Both the position numbers and the translations under genes were made by a program. This document shows positions 14,468 to 29,288 of a stretch of DNA of 64,000 nt, one piece after another. The notes beneath the pieces were generated by a model, which saw only the letters and a program-made list of their open reading frames with translations, searched no databases and was not told where the DNA came from. Each line of letters starts with the position of its first letter. Position 1 is the stretch's first letter. The stretch is from Monosporascus cannonballus. Lineage: Eukaryota > Ascomycota > Sordariomycetes > Xylariales. The stretch spans positions 42,810-106,809 of the forward strand of contig QJNS01000266.1 of the NCBI GenBank assembly GCA_004154925.1, written 5' to 3'.

Positions 14468-14713
14468 TATAATTTAATTACCGGTGTAATTTAGCAGCGG
14501 AATTAATTTAATATTACCGATATTATAATATGAAATTAAATTAAAATAACCGATATATTTATCCAACCAACCTTTTTAAAAAAATCTCGCGCGGATACGG
14601 TAATTATTTCTTTTAATATATAAAAATTCGTTAAAAGTAAAAAAAGAATTTCATTATTTTTTTAAATATTATCTTTAATATTTCAAATTTTCTATAATAA
14701 CGAATAACATTTA

Positions 14714-15068
14714 TGTGACGGCTAGGCGGTTTAACCAACTATTAAACCTTAAGTCGACGGGTTTATGTTGGCAGGAGTATCGTGGGAATCTGAGCAATGG
14801 ATACAGTAACGTGTCACGTCTCGTAATGCCAAGGGTGCCTTGGGTAACGATGTTGTAGTGCAAACACTTGGTATTGATGAGTATTGCAAGCTGAAGCTAT
14901 CTAGACTATGGAAGTAATGAATGTCTTTATACTTAATTCTTTCATCCTGTCGAGCCCGGCTCTAGAGGCTCTACGATCGATCCTGTCGAGCCATCACGTG
15001 ACTCGACCCACATGGCTTAGTCACCGTTGCGACCGTTTTCTGAGGCCGCAGCCTGTTAGGTCATAACA
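14714..15068. repeat. Solo LTR, GC-normal, with ATTTA target duplication
   Basis: A 355-bp segment of balanced composition in very AT-rich surroundings. It starts TGTGACGGC and ends GGTCATAACA, giving the TG..CA ends of an LTR. It is flanked on both sides by ATTTA (14,709-14,713 and 15,069-15,073), a perfect 5-bp duplication. No internal element or second copy is present, so this is a solo LTR left by recombination between two LTRs. A 13-bp sequence (ATCCTGTCGAGCC) occurs twice, at 14,944 and 14,980. It lies within the LTR element at 9,451-18,297, to the right of the Fot1-like transposon. Confidence 0.85.
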
Positions 15069-18000
15069 ATTTATTATCCCGTTTTTTATTTAATTTCGGT
15101 GTTGGACAATTTCTAAAACTAAAATGTAATAAAATATTAATTTTGTCTATAAAATTATAATAAAATACCTAATACTGTTCTAATAAATATATTTATTTCT
15201 CTACAGATATATTTAGTAAAGCTTTAATATTTTAAAGTAATCGTATTGCAAAAAAGCATTTTTAATGGTTTATATGTTTATGTTATTTTTCTAAGTTATT
15301 ATAGTCTTTTTTGTATAAATTCCATTTTTTAAAAGCGTTAATAATAACGATAATATTTAAATAATAAATTATAAAGCTCCTATAAAAATTAATGTATTTT
15401 TTAAAAAAAAGTATTTAATATTAAATATCGAATTAAAAATGTTTTATGGTTAAATTATAATATTCTGTGTAAAATGTGATTTATATTGTTCAATATTTAT
15501 CATAAAATTTAAAATTCAAGTCTCCTTTTTAAAGAATATATTTTACTAAATTAACAAATAATTAGTATTTCTTTTAAATACTTATAAATTTATATGAAAT
15601 ATTTTCTATTTTATTTTTCGGCACTTAAAAATATAAACATGTGGTTTATATAAAAACTTTAAATATAATTAATAAAACCAGTTAAAACCTTAAATATATA
15701 TATATTTAATAAGTTATAAATATATTATTAATTTCGAAAAGTATTACTATAGATGTAAATTAACAATATTTTGTTTAGAAAGTAGTTTTTTATTTATCAT
15801 TTGTTTAATTTGTATTTAAAAGTATCTATTTTTAGGCTTAATTTAAAAATATTTTAACGATTTTAATTAATCTATAATTTTAAAAACTTAACAGCAAAAA
15901 GTACCGGTTTTATATAGTAACCTGGTATAATAATTGGTAATTTATATATAACAGTAAAGTGCTGTTTTTCTAAATTCGAACAAAATAAAAACGGTAAATT
16001 TCGATTTCAATTCTCGGATTTATTTAATTTATCAATTTTTAAAAATACATTGTTCGAATATTTGTCGTTTAATTTTTATAGTTAGATAAATCGACATTAT
16101 AAGTAATAATATGTTTTATTTTTAATTTATAATATATTCCGTTTCTAGAAATATCAGAAATATTTTGGCCTGCTCTTTCGAAATATACGTTTCGGAATTC
16201 TTTTTAAATACTTAAGTAATTATATAACTTTCGAAATAATTTTTTCGTTAAATTCGAGGATATTGTGATTATTGCGAGATTCAACAGAATTAATAATATA
16301 AACCGATTCTCCGATAAATATTAAGCTTATTAACTTTTCGCTGTAAAGTTTTTAAATATTTTCGTAAAGTTATTCGTACTTTACGATATTTAATAATATA
16401 CTTTATTTGTTTACCCTAACTCGAGATTATAATAAATTAAATATTAAATAATTCCGATAAATTACGAAATAGATTTAGCGGAAATACCGGGTTTTTTTAT
16501 TAATTATTCGTTACTGTTATTTCGATTTTAAATGTGTTATAATATTTAATAAAAAAATTTATTAATTTTTATTAACGTGAGTATATTAATAATAATACTG
16601 TTGAAACTAAATTTCTTTACGAAATATTTATTATACCTATTTAGTTTTGATTTTATATTCAAATTTATTAATATTGTAATTATATATTAACAGTTTTCTT
16701 TTAATAGCAATTAGATTTCTTAATAATAATCTTACACCGACAGTATAACGTTATTCGAGCAAAGTAAATTAAACGAGTATTTTCTTGTCGGCGGTTATCG
16801 AAAATAATAAAACTTTATACGGTAATAAAGTGTTTTTTTAAATTTAGTACGGTCGTTTTTCTATTGCAAAATATTTTCGTTTTATTTTATAACCGAAAGT
16901 AATATATTTTTTATATAATTTAAATAAATTAAGATATAACTTTTTAAATATTTAGCGAATTTTTAAATTCAGCGAATTTAATACGGTTAGAATTCATTTG
17001 ACAATAAAGAAAGCTTTTATAAGGTTTTTTTTATTAATTTAAATATTTTTAATGAAGTTTTTTTCGTTAAGGTTTTATCTAAAACCTTTTTAAATGCGTT
17101 TGTTTATTTTTTTTAATTTAGCGTCTTGGTTTTAACGTTTAACGGTCTATATATAATTAATCTTCGTACTTACGTTAAATAAAGGCTTAAAATATTTTTA
17201 TTTAAATATTTTCATTTTTAAAAGTTTTTATAATTTATAATATAAATAAAATATTAATATAAAGTATTTGTTTTCCTAATTATACCTTATATTTTTAATT
17301 TGAAATAAATAAACCTTTCAAATACTAAAAGAATAATTAATAATTTATCGCTTTATTCTACATTTTAGAAAAGATTTCGAAAAATACGATTTATATAATT
17401 AAAATTAAAATGCTTTTTTAAAAAAAACTTTAAATGTTTTAAAATAACATTTTACGTGTTTTTTATATTTTATTAAAATATGTTTACTTCTTGAATTATA
17501 AACGGTTTCTTTACTTTCTTTTTAAGTAAATAATTATATATTATATCTGATATTTTAAACTTTTTAATACTATTAAGGTTTATAATAATTATCATATAAT
17601 CATTTAGTTTTCATATCGAAAACTATGTATTAAATAATTAACTAAGATATTTTAATAATTTCGAATATTTTTATTAGATTTCTAAATAATATTAATTCAT
17701 AATAGAATCGATTCAGCGCTCACGTTTTTATCGATTATATTTTATTTATTCGACAAAGGTTTCCGTTTTATTTTTCGAATATAATACGCTTTTATTATAC
17801 TTTATAATATAAACGTAAAATTTTATAGATAAAGATATTTTAAATATTTAATTAATGATTTAATTTTTATGCCTTTAACATTACTATATAATTATAGTCG
17901 ATTATATTTCTTACGGCCGTATTAATTTATAACGTTTTTTATGGTTATTCTTTGTAATATTTCGAGCGTATGTCAAACGTATGATATTTTGGTTCTTTTT

Positions 18001-18098
18001 ATCGTTTTATATAAAATCGGTTATTGTAAATTCAGTCCGAAAACGCGTCAATTTAGGTCTATTCATTATTGCATTATTTAAATCGAAACTATAAGAAA

Positions 18099-18297
18099 TA
18101 TTAAAAATAGATATATAAACGAAATAATGGTCGAATAATCGTACGTTATTGCAAAAAGTAAATATATTAACAAACTTCTGTCTGGGTTATATGTATATCC
18201 GCCTGGATATAGAATTTTGTAATTGTTTTAAGCAGGTAGATCGGTAACTGGTCGCCGATATTTAGCTATACCTTTCGTGTTCTTTTATTTTCTTACA
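18099..18297 (-). repeat. Right (5') LTR of the nested-insertion element
   Basis: Partner of 9,451-9,647. It begins TATTAAAAATAGAT (TG mutated to TA) and ends TCTTACA. Compared with the left copy it keeps more G and C in its second half (GGTCGCCGATATTTAGCTAT). Confidence 0.7.
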
Positions 18298-18365
18298 GTT
18301 TTTTAAGTTATATAAAAGGAATTAAAGAATTTAAAAGGCTTAAAAGGTTAAATACTTTAAGTATT

Positions 18366-18546
18366 TTATGAGATAACGAGAGTGCAACGCTAGCCACAAT
18401 ACTAAAAGGTCAGCAATTTTAAACGTTTTGGGATTATATCAGCAATTAGTTATTTTTCTTGATATTTAAACAAGATCTTATCAGGATATATAAGGTCCTG
18501 CTTTAGCCTTTTTTAGCTAATTCTAAGGGGCTGCGTTATCTCACAA
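18366..18546. mobile_element. Short terminal-inverted-repeat element (MITE-like)
   Basis: The left end TTATGAGATAACG (18,366-18,378) and right end CGTTATCTCACAA (18,534-18,546) are inverted copies differing by one G/A. About 180 bp lies between them with no coding potential, as in a non-autonomous DNA transposon. The right-hand roughly 110 bp recur at 29,703-29,816 in the same orientation. I see no clean flanking duplication, so the superfamily is open. Confidence 0.5.
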
Positions 18547-18865
18547 TTACTCCCCTCCCTAAAGGCTTTGGTTCCCAAAGTTATCAATCACCCCTCTCGT
18601 GCGACTGGATTTCTATGCAGAATCTTTTTGTCTGATAGTAGCTACCCGTACTTAGCTAAGTCTGGCAGTAGCGTTTTTTGGCTTAGCTTTATTTGGCTAA
18701 GGCCAAGGAAAGGGAGCCCCGTTGCAATTTGGGGCAGCGTTACCTCAGCTAGCTCAGGCCTCCCTGGCTCGTTTTCCCAATTTCTTCAAAGTCACTCAAA
18801 TACCGCTCCATAACGCTAAAGATTAACTAATTAATTCCCAAATCCCCGTAACGAACCAACATGGC
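18547..18865. other. GC-normal patch next to the short inverted-repeat element
   Basis: About 320 bp of balanced composition amid AT-rich DNA, starting TTACTCCCCTCCC. An 81-codon open frame on the plus strand (18,568-18,813) has no recognisable motif. Abundant GGCTTAG and TTAGCT words suggest transposon sequence that escaped RIP. I cannot name a family. Confidence 0.4.
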
Positions 18866-21800
18866 TTAAGTTATAATTACGTAAAAACGGTTTCGTTTAA
18901 TATATTTATTTTTTTAAAAAACCCAAAAATCCGTAATAATTTATTAATAAAATGTTTTTATATAAATATATATATATTATTATTATTTTTATTACAACTT
19001 ATTAGTAATATTATTTTGGTTTTAATTAAAACTTATTTATTATTCTTAAATTATAACGTATATAATATAGATAATCCAAACCCGTTACGTTATTATTTTT
19101 TTTAAAATACGATAAATTCAAATTTCTTTAATTTTACCGGGTTATATTTTTAAAACAAAATATACGTATACGTGTTTTCAATTTTTAATATTAATATAAA
19201 AATATTAATACAATATTTAAAAAAAATTATCAAAAAATAATATAATATTTAAAAAACCTCTTATATTTATATTCTTTATAATAATTTAAGCCGAATTATT
19301 AATATAATTATTTGGATTAATTAATTTATTAATATCTTAAAAAAATAAATTTGCAAAAAGTTATTAATATATAAAAATTAATAAGAATTCTTAATTCCCG
19401 TTAATTAAATCCCTATTATACGTAAATATTATAATATACTATATAGAAAATTTATAATTTTCGTAAAAAGGTTTAAATTTTATTATTTATTAGAAAATAT
19501 ATTCTTTTAAATAAAAATTAATATTTTATTAAAACGTTTATTTTTAATTAATTTAAATTTTTAAATTAAATAATTATATATTTTTTTAAAAAAAAGATTA
19601 ATCGTATAATATAAAACGAAAAATAAAATTATTTCGTTATTATAACGATCCGAATAGTTTTATAAATTTGTTTTATAATTTTATTTATTATAATTGAAAC
19701 AATTTTTAAAATTAACGACAATTATTTACTTTATTAATTATATGTTAAATAAAGTTATAATTCGGTTACTAAAACAAATTAAAATAATAATATTAATTTC
19801 TTTATAATTATATAATTTTAATTAAAACAACTTATATTTTACAATTCAATATAATAAAGCGATATTATATTTTAATATAATAATTTTAATATTTAAAATT
19901 ATATTTGTAATATAACATTCTAATATAGTACTGTTGTACTAAATATTATTATTATTTTTATTTGTTATGATAATTATATTTTCAAAAAAAATTAAAATAT
20001 TTTATCTTCTAATTTAATTAATATTATAAAATAAAATAATTTTATAAAGTATTATAATAATATTTAATACCGCCTATTATTTTTTATTAATTCGTAATTC
20101 ATATTATCCGAATTTTAGTTCCTATTTTTATTAATACATTTTATAAATATAATAAATAAAAATTTCTGGCTTTTTTTCAATTAAAATATATTCCGTATAA
20201 TAAACGTTATTTAATTTCTTTAAATGTAATTAACGAAAATAAAAGTATTAGCGATAATATTTATAATATTTATTAAAAAGCTTTTAAAAGATATATAAAT
20301 TTAAAAAAAGTTTTCGGTTTTTGAAACGTTTTTATTTTATTTATAGAAATTAGAAAATAATTAATTTATACAATAAAAAATAATAATCTTTTTTCTTCCT
20401 ATTTCATTTTATATATAAATAAATTTTTGGCTAATATTTATATTTATTTATTAGCCCGATCATATGATTACGATATATAAAATATAAATAAATTTATAAA
20501 CGCATCGTTAATTTTTAAATAAAATAACGTAATTATATTTAAAATTGCCGGAATTTTATCTTTTTAAACTTTTTCTCCTTTATATATATAATATTTATAT
20601 ATTTACGTTATCTTTGCAAAAATTACGTATTCGATACGAATTATTTATAATAAAAACGTTTAATATATATATAATATCCCGAAATATTTCGATTGAAAAC
20701 TTTTTTTCGAAAGCCGAATTTACCGAATTTATAAAATATTTACTTTTTCGGTTAACCGTCGCCGAATTTAAATCTGTTGCGCATAATAAAATTTCTAAAT
20801 ACTTTAATTATATTAGATAAACAAGGAAAATATCGCGAAATCTTAATTAAAACGTATTAATAAATAAGGATTTTTTTAATCAAAGTCTTTTATTATTATT
20901 TATTAATAATACGTTATTTAATAATATGGATAATTTAACGGGTAATTTCTAAATATTATTTTTTTTAGTTTAAAAATATAATTTATTTATATTATTTTAT
21001 TAACAGTATAATTTTAGTTAAAACGTATTAAATAAAGTCCTTTTATAGGGTAATTACGAAATTAAAAATATTTTTAATACGGTCGATATTTTATAAAGCG
21101 ATAGTGTTTTACTCTTATTTAAAAATAATAACTAACCGTTAATTAATACCGTTTTTATCGATAAAAAATTTCGAAATTATTATCGGTTTTTTTAAAAGTA
21201 ACTTAAATATATTTATATTTTTATATATTATATAATCTGCTAATATTAATTATATTAAGCGGTTAATATCGTTATTATTATTGTTTTTATAAGGCTAATT
21301 AATTTAATTATAATACAAAGATATTTTACTTCGATTGAATTTTACGTTTGGTAATATTGAATTCATACTTATTAATTCGATCTTAATATTAAACTTAATT
21401 CCGATAAAGTTTAAACAAAATATTAAAAGTATTTAATCGAAAAAACAAATATTATAATTTATAGTTTACTAACGAATTCCGCCGGTCGAAAAATAATATA
21501 TATAACGTTAATATTAATTTTTTCGAAATTTATTTTTAATTAAGTACTATATATCCTTATAATACGAACTTTATACCTGTTATACTTTTTCGCAAAATAA
21601 ATATTACGTTATTGAGGATTTTTACAACGAAATTTTCGAACGCGTTTATTTTTTACTTTAAAATTTCTAGCTTATTAAGGGATATCCGATTTAAATTAAA
21701 GAAAACGATTAAAATTTCGAAGATATTTTAGCCGTAAGCCGTAAAATTATAACAATTAAATTTATTATTTTTAATAATATCGTATTTATTATTTATAATA

Positions 21801-24800
21801 AAAATAAATTTAATTAGCTGGATACGGTAAAAGACAAAGATCAATTTGTAAATAATTTTAATATAATTATTTGAAATATTTTTAATACCGAATTTATTAA
21901 AAATAATTTCGTTCCGGATACCCGTAATATCCTGCATACGGAAAAAAGTTATAATTTTATACTATAAAGTTTTGTTAATTTAATTAATAATCCTAATTAA
22001 GATAATTTATTATCGTTCTTATTATTATCGGATAAATAAAATAAGAATTTATTAATTAAAAATAAATTATAATATAATATTTTACATTTTGATTATTTTA
22101 TTTTTTTATAAATAATATATTATATACTATAATTTTCTTATTAATATAATTTTGTTACTTACTTAATCTTAATTTATTAATTTGGAGATTATTTTATATA
22201 TTATCGTAATTATTTAATTATTATATTAACATAATTTGTTCGTTTCCGCTAGCAAATTTATAAATAAAAAAATTAATACTTTATAATACGGCATATAATA
22301 TAATTATTAACGAAATTAATATAGGTAATTAAATTTATAATTTATATAATCCTAATTAATTATATTTTATTTAAATATTTTATTTTTTATAAGAATATAT
22401 AAAAATATTATATTGCCTATAATTACATATAACGTATAATCTCCGATTAACTTATATACCTTATTTATAATTATTTTATTAATTAATATTTTTAAATATT
22501 TTTGGAAAATTCGTTTTGTTTTGTTTTTTTCGCGTATTATTATAACTTATATATTAATAACTTTTTTTACGTTTTCGGGTCCCAAAATCCTATTTATTTT
22601 CTGCGTAATATTTACATTTAAATCTTTTTAGAAATGTTTCTTCGAATTAGATAATAATGTCAAATATTTAGACATTATATATATATATATATTTTCTTAT
22701 TTTTATATATAATTTATAATTTTATTATTTACATAATTCCGTAAATAATAATACTTATGAAATACATAATATATATTTTTAATTAAACGACCCGGTTTAT
22801 AAAGTTGTAAACTTTTTTTCGTATTATTTATATAATACCCAGTTTATATAACTTTTTCGTTAAATTATAAAAGCCGTAATTAATCGAAAATCCGTATTTA
22901 ATTTATTAATTTAATAACTTATAAAGTTAATATAATTTGCTATAACGTAAATGTTAATTTGTTAATTATTATTACGAAAAATATTTCGAATTATATTATT
23001 AATATTTATATAAATATCGTATTTTTCCGTAATAAAAAGGTTAATTCGTAATATAAATTTTTCGTAATATTCTCGAATTTATAAAGTTTTATAATTATAA
23101 ATCTTTTTAATTAATATATATTTATATTAATATTAAAATGTAAAACATTTATTTCTTTTTAAGTTTCCGCCATATTAATATAATTTTATAATATATACCT
23201 AATATTTGAAAACGGTTACGTGTAATATGTATTTTTCGTAAAAAATGTTTTATAGTTTAAAATAATCGGATATTATTTAGTTAATACGAAAATATCTTAA
23301 TCGGGATTACGTCGTTAATTTCGACTTATTATAAATTATTTTAATACCGATTTCGGCTATATTTTAATTAAGGATTTTATTATTTATTCTTAAAATTATT
23401 TTTTCAAGGAAAATTATTTTTGGTTTGGTATTTATTCCAGTTATTTTTTGGTCCGAAATTTTATTACCCGTCCTGAAAGTTATTTCTTTAAAGTAAATTA
23501 TTGTTTGGAAATAAATTATTTTTCGAAAGCAAATTGTTTTTTGTAAGTATTTTTAACAAATTTAATTCCTTTAACTAGGCAAACAAGGTTTTTTTGAGTT
23601 TATTCGAAATATATTATCGAAAATTATAACAGAAATTATTTTTATTATATCTGCAAAAACTTCATTTACCTTTTATAATATCGTAAAATATATAAAGATA
23701 TATATTATAATATGAATTTTAAATATTATAAAAAAATTAAATTAATAATGATTTTATCGTAAATAACGTAATTTTATATATTAATTTATAATATATATTT
23801 GGTATTATAAAAAATTATAATTAAATAAATAATATTAAGTATATATTAAATAATTATAATAATTATATTTAATATGTATATAATTTAATATAGAGTTTCT
23901 ATAATTTGAATATATTTATTAAATTTTTTTCTTTTATATTATTATTTCGTTATAAAAGAATAAGGTTAAATTTGTATTTATACTTAATAATTTACGTAAA
24001 TTCAGCAATTTACATATATATAATTATATAAACCTAAAATCTATATATATATATTTTAATTTTAGTTACATATATTATTTTGAAATATTTTTATAATTTA
24101 TTAATTATGTATAAATTTTATTCGTATATCATGAATTTTTATATATTCCTTATTAATATTAATAATATATTTAATGATTATTTAATATACGAATTTTACC
24201 TTATTTATTATATTTTTGGTTTTATTTAAACCTAATTTATATTGGTATATTTATAATATTATTAGATTTTCTAATTATAATTATTTATTTATATATCTTT
24301 AATATTAGATAATTATTATAACAATATAATTAGTATTTAATAAAACAAAATATAAGAATTATAGTCGAAAAATATATAACGATGTAATAAAAAATTAAAA
24401 CGTATATAAAGCTTATAACGAAATTAAGTTAATTTTTAATACAAATTATATTAATTACGGTAATACTTTCCGTACCTTAGTTTTTATTATATATATTATT
24501 TTTTCAAATTTTATTTTAACTTATAAAATAAGTTTTTTTAAGCTAAATAATTATTAAATAAACTCTTAGGATTCTACGGTTTTTAGAAAATAAATCCTAT
24601 CAATATATATTAAATAAACTAAATTATTTACAGATATATATATATTAATATATATTTTATTTGCAATAATATTAAACTAACACTTAAATAAGGTTTCCGA
24701 GATTATAATTATATATATATAACGTATAAAAAGTTAATAAAAATATATTTATATATTTTAATAATCTTTAAATTTCTTTTTATTAAATCCCGAAAACATT

Positions 24801-27800
24801 GTTAAATACTATATAATATTATTCGTTTATTTACTTATATTAAAATATAATAATAAACCTATTAATATAAATAATAAAAATAATTAACTAATAAATTTTT
24901 AAAATTGCAAAATAAATATTTTTTATATTATAAATTTAACCTGCATATATTTTTTAAAAAACGGTATAATATAAACCATTATTTATTCTTGAGAATTTAT
25001 AATATATAATAATTTATATAATATAAATAATATTAAAGACATAGTATTTTTATAATATTAAACTAAAAGAATATTCGTGATTATACAAAATTAATGATCG
25101 AATAAATAATTTTATATAAAAATCGAATTTTTAAATACTATAATATATTTGGTATTAATATTAATAATTGTAACAATTATTCGGAAAATCCGATTATTAT
25201 CATATTTATATAAGATTTTAATATAAAGAAATTTTTAAAACTAGTCGCAAAAAAAATAAAGGAATCTTTAAAATCAACTAAGAACCCAGTTTTGCCGATT
25301 AAAAAAACGCGGTAAAAAAAACCTGAATCCGGCCGTCGACCTTTATTAATAGAATTAAAAAGCCTTTATTTGAAAAAAAAATAATGATTAAAATCTTTAA
25401 TAAAATAATAATAAAATATATAGATAATTTCGAAACATTTTAATTAAGACCGTACGTTAATAAATATTAATTTTAATTATGAAAAAAGAAAATTACAAAA
25501 TATAATAAATAAAACTTTATTACAAATCCGAAATTTTAAACGTTTCGAATTAATATTTGAAAAAAACGAACGCCAAAATAATTATACTAATAACGAAAAA
25601 AATATTTTTTTTAATATTGGCGAAAAATTATTTATATTATTTATTTATCCGTATAATTAATCTTTTTACTTTAATAATTTAATCCGAATTAAAATACCTA
25701 CAAAGTTAAAAAAATTAAAAATATTTTAAAAATTAATATAACAAATTCGAAAAAAATCGAAAAATAAAATTTAAAACATTTTAATTTAGCGTCGCAAATT
25801 AAAGGTTCAAAATTAAAAAAGATTTTACTAATATTTATAATAAATTATAATTCAAGTAACGTAATATAAAATCTCGTTAATTTTTTTAACTGAAAAGACT
25901 TATTACATATTTATAATGGCATATAATTAATCCGAATAAAATCGAATTAATATTTTATATAAAATTTAACAATTTAAAATTTAATAAAAAATAATAAATT
26001 TAATAAATAAATAATATCTTAATGATTTTAATTAATATTATATAAATATTTATAATGATTATATTTTATAACCGTAATATCGTATTAAAGATAAATACGT
26101 TTTTCATTTTTTTAATTTAATATTACGATTATTTTTTAATTAGTTATTAATAATATTATCTGATAAACACCGGTTATTTTTAACGCGTAATTTTTTAATT
26201 TTAATAAAAATTATTATTTCGATTTTTTTAAAAATATTATTTATAACGTTAAATTACGGATTATTACGTTATAGCGATATCGGTGATTCGGGTAACAATA
26301 TAAAAATAAACGAATTATATAAATATAAATACAGTAATAACAATAAGATTAAAAAATTAAAAATAGTTAAAAATAATAGGTTTTGCGCTAATAGTATAAA
26401 CGAAAAAATAAAAAAAGTTATTCATTAAAGTTATTTAATATATTACACAATACATATATAAATATAAATATAAATATAAATATAACCGAGATTATAATTA
26501 CAAATTATAAAAATATATAAATTATATGCCGGTTCAATATTTAAATTATTAGAAATATTATTAAATAGTTAAATATTAATTTAATCGAATAATTATATAT
26601 AATCAATTTTAATCAAGATAAAATATAATTTAAAATGGCTTTAAAAGATTTTTAATATTTGTTTAAGTTATAGCGCAATAGTAATCCGTAATTTAAATAA
26701 ATCGGTTTACGGTTTAAAAATATAATGCGGTTATTTCCGATTAAATAAATTTTATCGTTTATAAAAAATTACTTATATTTTTTATAAAACCGGAAATACA
26801 GTTTTTTCGTATATTATATATAATATAAAAAATAAACGGTTTTTTAAAATATCTTAATATTATTATTTATTAAAACCGAGAGCCGCTTTAATTAATTTAA
26901 GTATATTTTCAATTAAATATGAATTTTTAGTTTTATTTAATTTATTCAGAAATTTATTAAATAAAAATTATTTAAATTTAATATAAATAAATATTTCTTT
27001 TGTTTTTTTATTGTCAAATAAAAATAATTATATAAAAATTAATTCGTTTGCCCGTTATTTATATTAAGATTTTATTATTTTCTAAATAAATATTTTTATC
27101 GAACCAGTTTTTAATTATTTTTATATAAATATTTTCGAATTTAAAAATTCGGATATATAGAAAAAATTAAATATATAGATATTATAATAAAATTTAACCG
27201 GAATTAAATTATTACGGTTTTTTTTAGTATAATAATTTCGGTTTTTTTTATATATCGAAATCGCCTTACGTATATATTTACTATTAAATAACGCGTATTA
27301 TCACAGTTTTATTTGTATCCGGTATTATAAAATGAATTTATTTTATTTCGGAAATTTACAAATAATATTTTGGCCGGCCGAAAATTAACATTAAAATTTA
27401 ATAATTATTTTGTTTTAATCGAAATTATTTGTAATAAATTATATATTATCTTTTTTATTATTTAAGTCCGTTATATCGTTTTTTATTATAAACTTTATAT
27501 TTTTATAGGTAATACGGTATTTGGTTTACCGGGCCTAAAATATTTTTTTTATTTTAATATTTTTAAAAATAAATAATTTAATTTTATTTTTATTAAATAT
27601 TTAATAATATATAAATAATATAACGTATTTATAATTAATTATATTTAATTATTTATAATTATATATTATTCAATTAACGTATTATTACAAATTTTTAATT
27701 AAAGAATTTTATAATATATTTTATTATATTATTTAATTAATATCTAAAATATTTATATTTAATTTAAGAGAAATAATAAATATATTAATACGGAGAAAAT

Positions 27801-29288
27801 TATTTAATTACTTTAAATTATTATATATATAAATTTAAGTTTTACAAAATATTTCGGATTTATAAAATTTAATAAATATTTTATAACTTTTAATAAATAC
27901 CCTTAATTTATTATAATTTTATTTAAATAATATTAAATATATATAATATTTATTTTATTATTAATAAAACGTAAATTATTAAGTTAAATTAAAAGGATAT
28001 TATTTTATAATTTATATATTTTTAATTTAAATATTAATTTTTAAATAATTAATATTAAAATACCGGATTTCCGTTTCATAATTATATTTAAATAAGTTGT
28101 TAAATTAAGGAAAACCGTTATACTTTATAAATCTTTTTATAATATTAAAAATAATTATTATATAAATAAATTAATATATAAAAATAAAAGAAATTAAATG
28201 TAAATTACAGATATTAATATATTTAAATTGAAAACTTTTTTATTTTAATAATAAATATATTTAGTTAATAATAATTATATTATATTATTATTTAAAAATA
28301 TAATTTAAAGTAATAATTTAAAATTAATCGTTCCATATTTATTTTAAATTAAAATTAATATAATTATATTATTTGGCAATTATATAATTATATAATTTGA
28401 AATTAAGTTTTTTCGTATCCAGAAATATTAAAATAAAAATAAAATATAAAATTATTAATATAATAATTTATTATATTTTTATTAATTTAATTAATAATAT
28501 AATCTAAATAATAATTAAATAGGTTATTAACGAAAATATTTAATTAAATAAAGGTTTTTTAAAATTTATTTTAATAATAAAATAAATATTAAATTTTTCG
28601 AAAAATAAATTATATATTATATTGATTTATTTTTTTTATAAAACACGGTTTTATTTATTACATATAATATTTAATATAAAGCGAATAAATTAATAACATA
28701 AAAGTTTTATAAAATTATCGGCGATATATATAATATTAACATATAAGTTAATTATATTTATATCGGTAACAAATTAATAAAAATATTAATTAAAAATAAA
28801 TACTTAATTTTAAAGCATAAAATATTTAAAAATTTAAAATATTTATTTTAAATTTTTAAATATATTATTTATATTTATTTAATTAAAAAAATATTTTTTG
28901 GGATTTAATATAAGCGATTTTAAATTTTACATATTATTATTTGGGCTGAAAAAATTATATTATTATTATATTGGCCTAAAAAAATTAAAAAGTTAAAATA
29001 TATATTAATCGGGATTTTAAGTTATTATTTTATTAAAATAATTTTTAATTCGTTTTAATAATAAAAATTATTATTATATTAAAAAATATATATTTTAATT
29101 TTACATTAAATTATATAAATTAAAATAGTTGGAATTTCGTAATTAATATATATTATTAAAATTGATATTAATAATTTGTGTAAATTTATATAATAATATA
29201 CCAAACGGAACGAAAAAATCATTATTTGTTATTAAGCCTTATTTTGGAGGTTTTATTATTTTTATGCATATTATTCTTAAAGGAATTT
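18866..29288. other. AT-rich desert, 10.4 kb, no recognisable gene
   Basis: Almost pure A/T with stops in every frame. The longest open frames (91 codons at 20,545-20,820 plus, 69 codons at 21,728-21,937 minus) consist of I, F, Y, N and K codons with no motif. A short run of TATAAA-type hexamers lies at about 26,450-26,490. Weak hints of retroelement coding, such as a proline/arginine-rich stretch near 25,300 on the plus strand, are too decayed to assign. Remaining cytosines lie mostly in CpG. Confidence 0.6.

Larger units (their letters stand above)
9451..18297 (-). mobile_element. LTR retrotransposon with nested insertions, probably gypsy type
   Basis: Two direct copies of a sequence of about 198 bp (9,451-9,647 and 18,099-18,297) bound the element and differ mainly by C/T and G/A. 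A polypurine tract on the minus strand (AAAGAGGGAAAAAGTAA, 9,648-9,664) abuts the left LTR, so the element reads on the minus strand. Flanking pentamers are GCCTT (9,446-9,450) and GTTTT (18,298-18,302), which could be one duplication after C-to-T change. Removing the nested Fot1-like element and solo LTR leaves about 6.6 kb, a usual gypsy size. Its LTR shares stretches such as GTCGGTAACT with the gypsy element at 30,602-38,239. No pol motif was confidently read, so the class is inferred from LTR similarity. Confidence 0.7.

Noticed and set aside
20545..20820. 91-codon open frame in the AT desert
   Set aside because: Only I/F/Y/K/N-rich translation without motif; expected by chance and from RIP drift.
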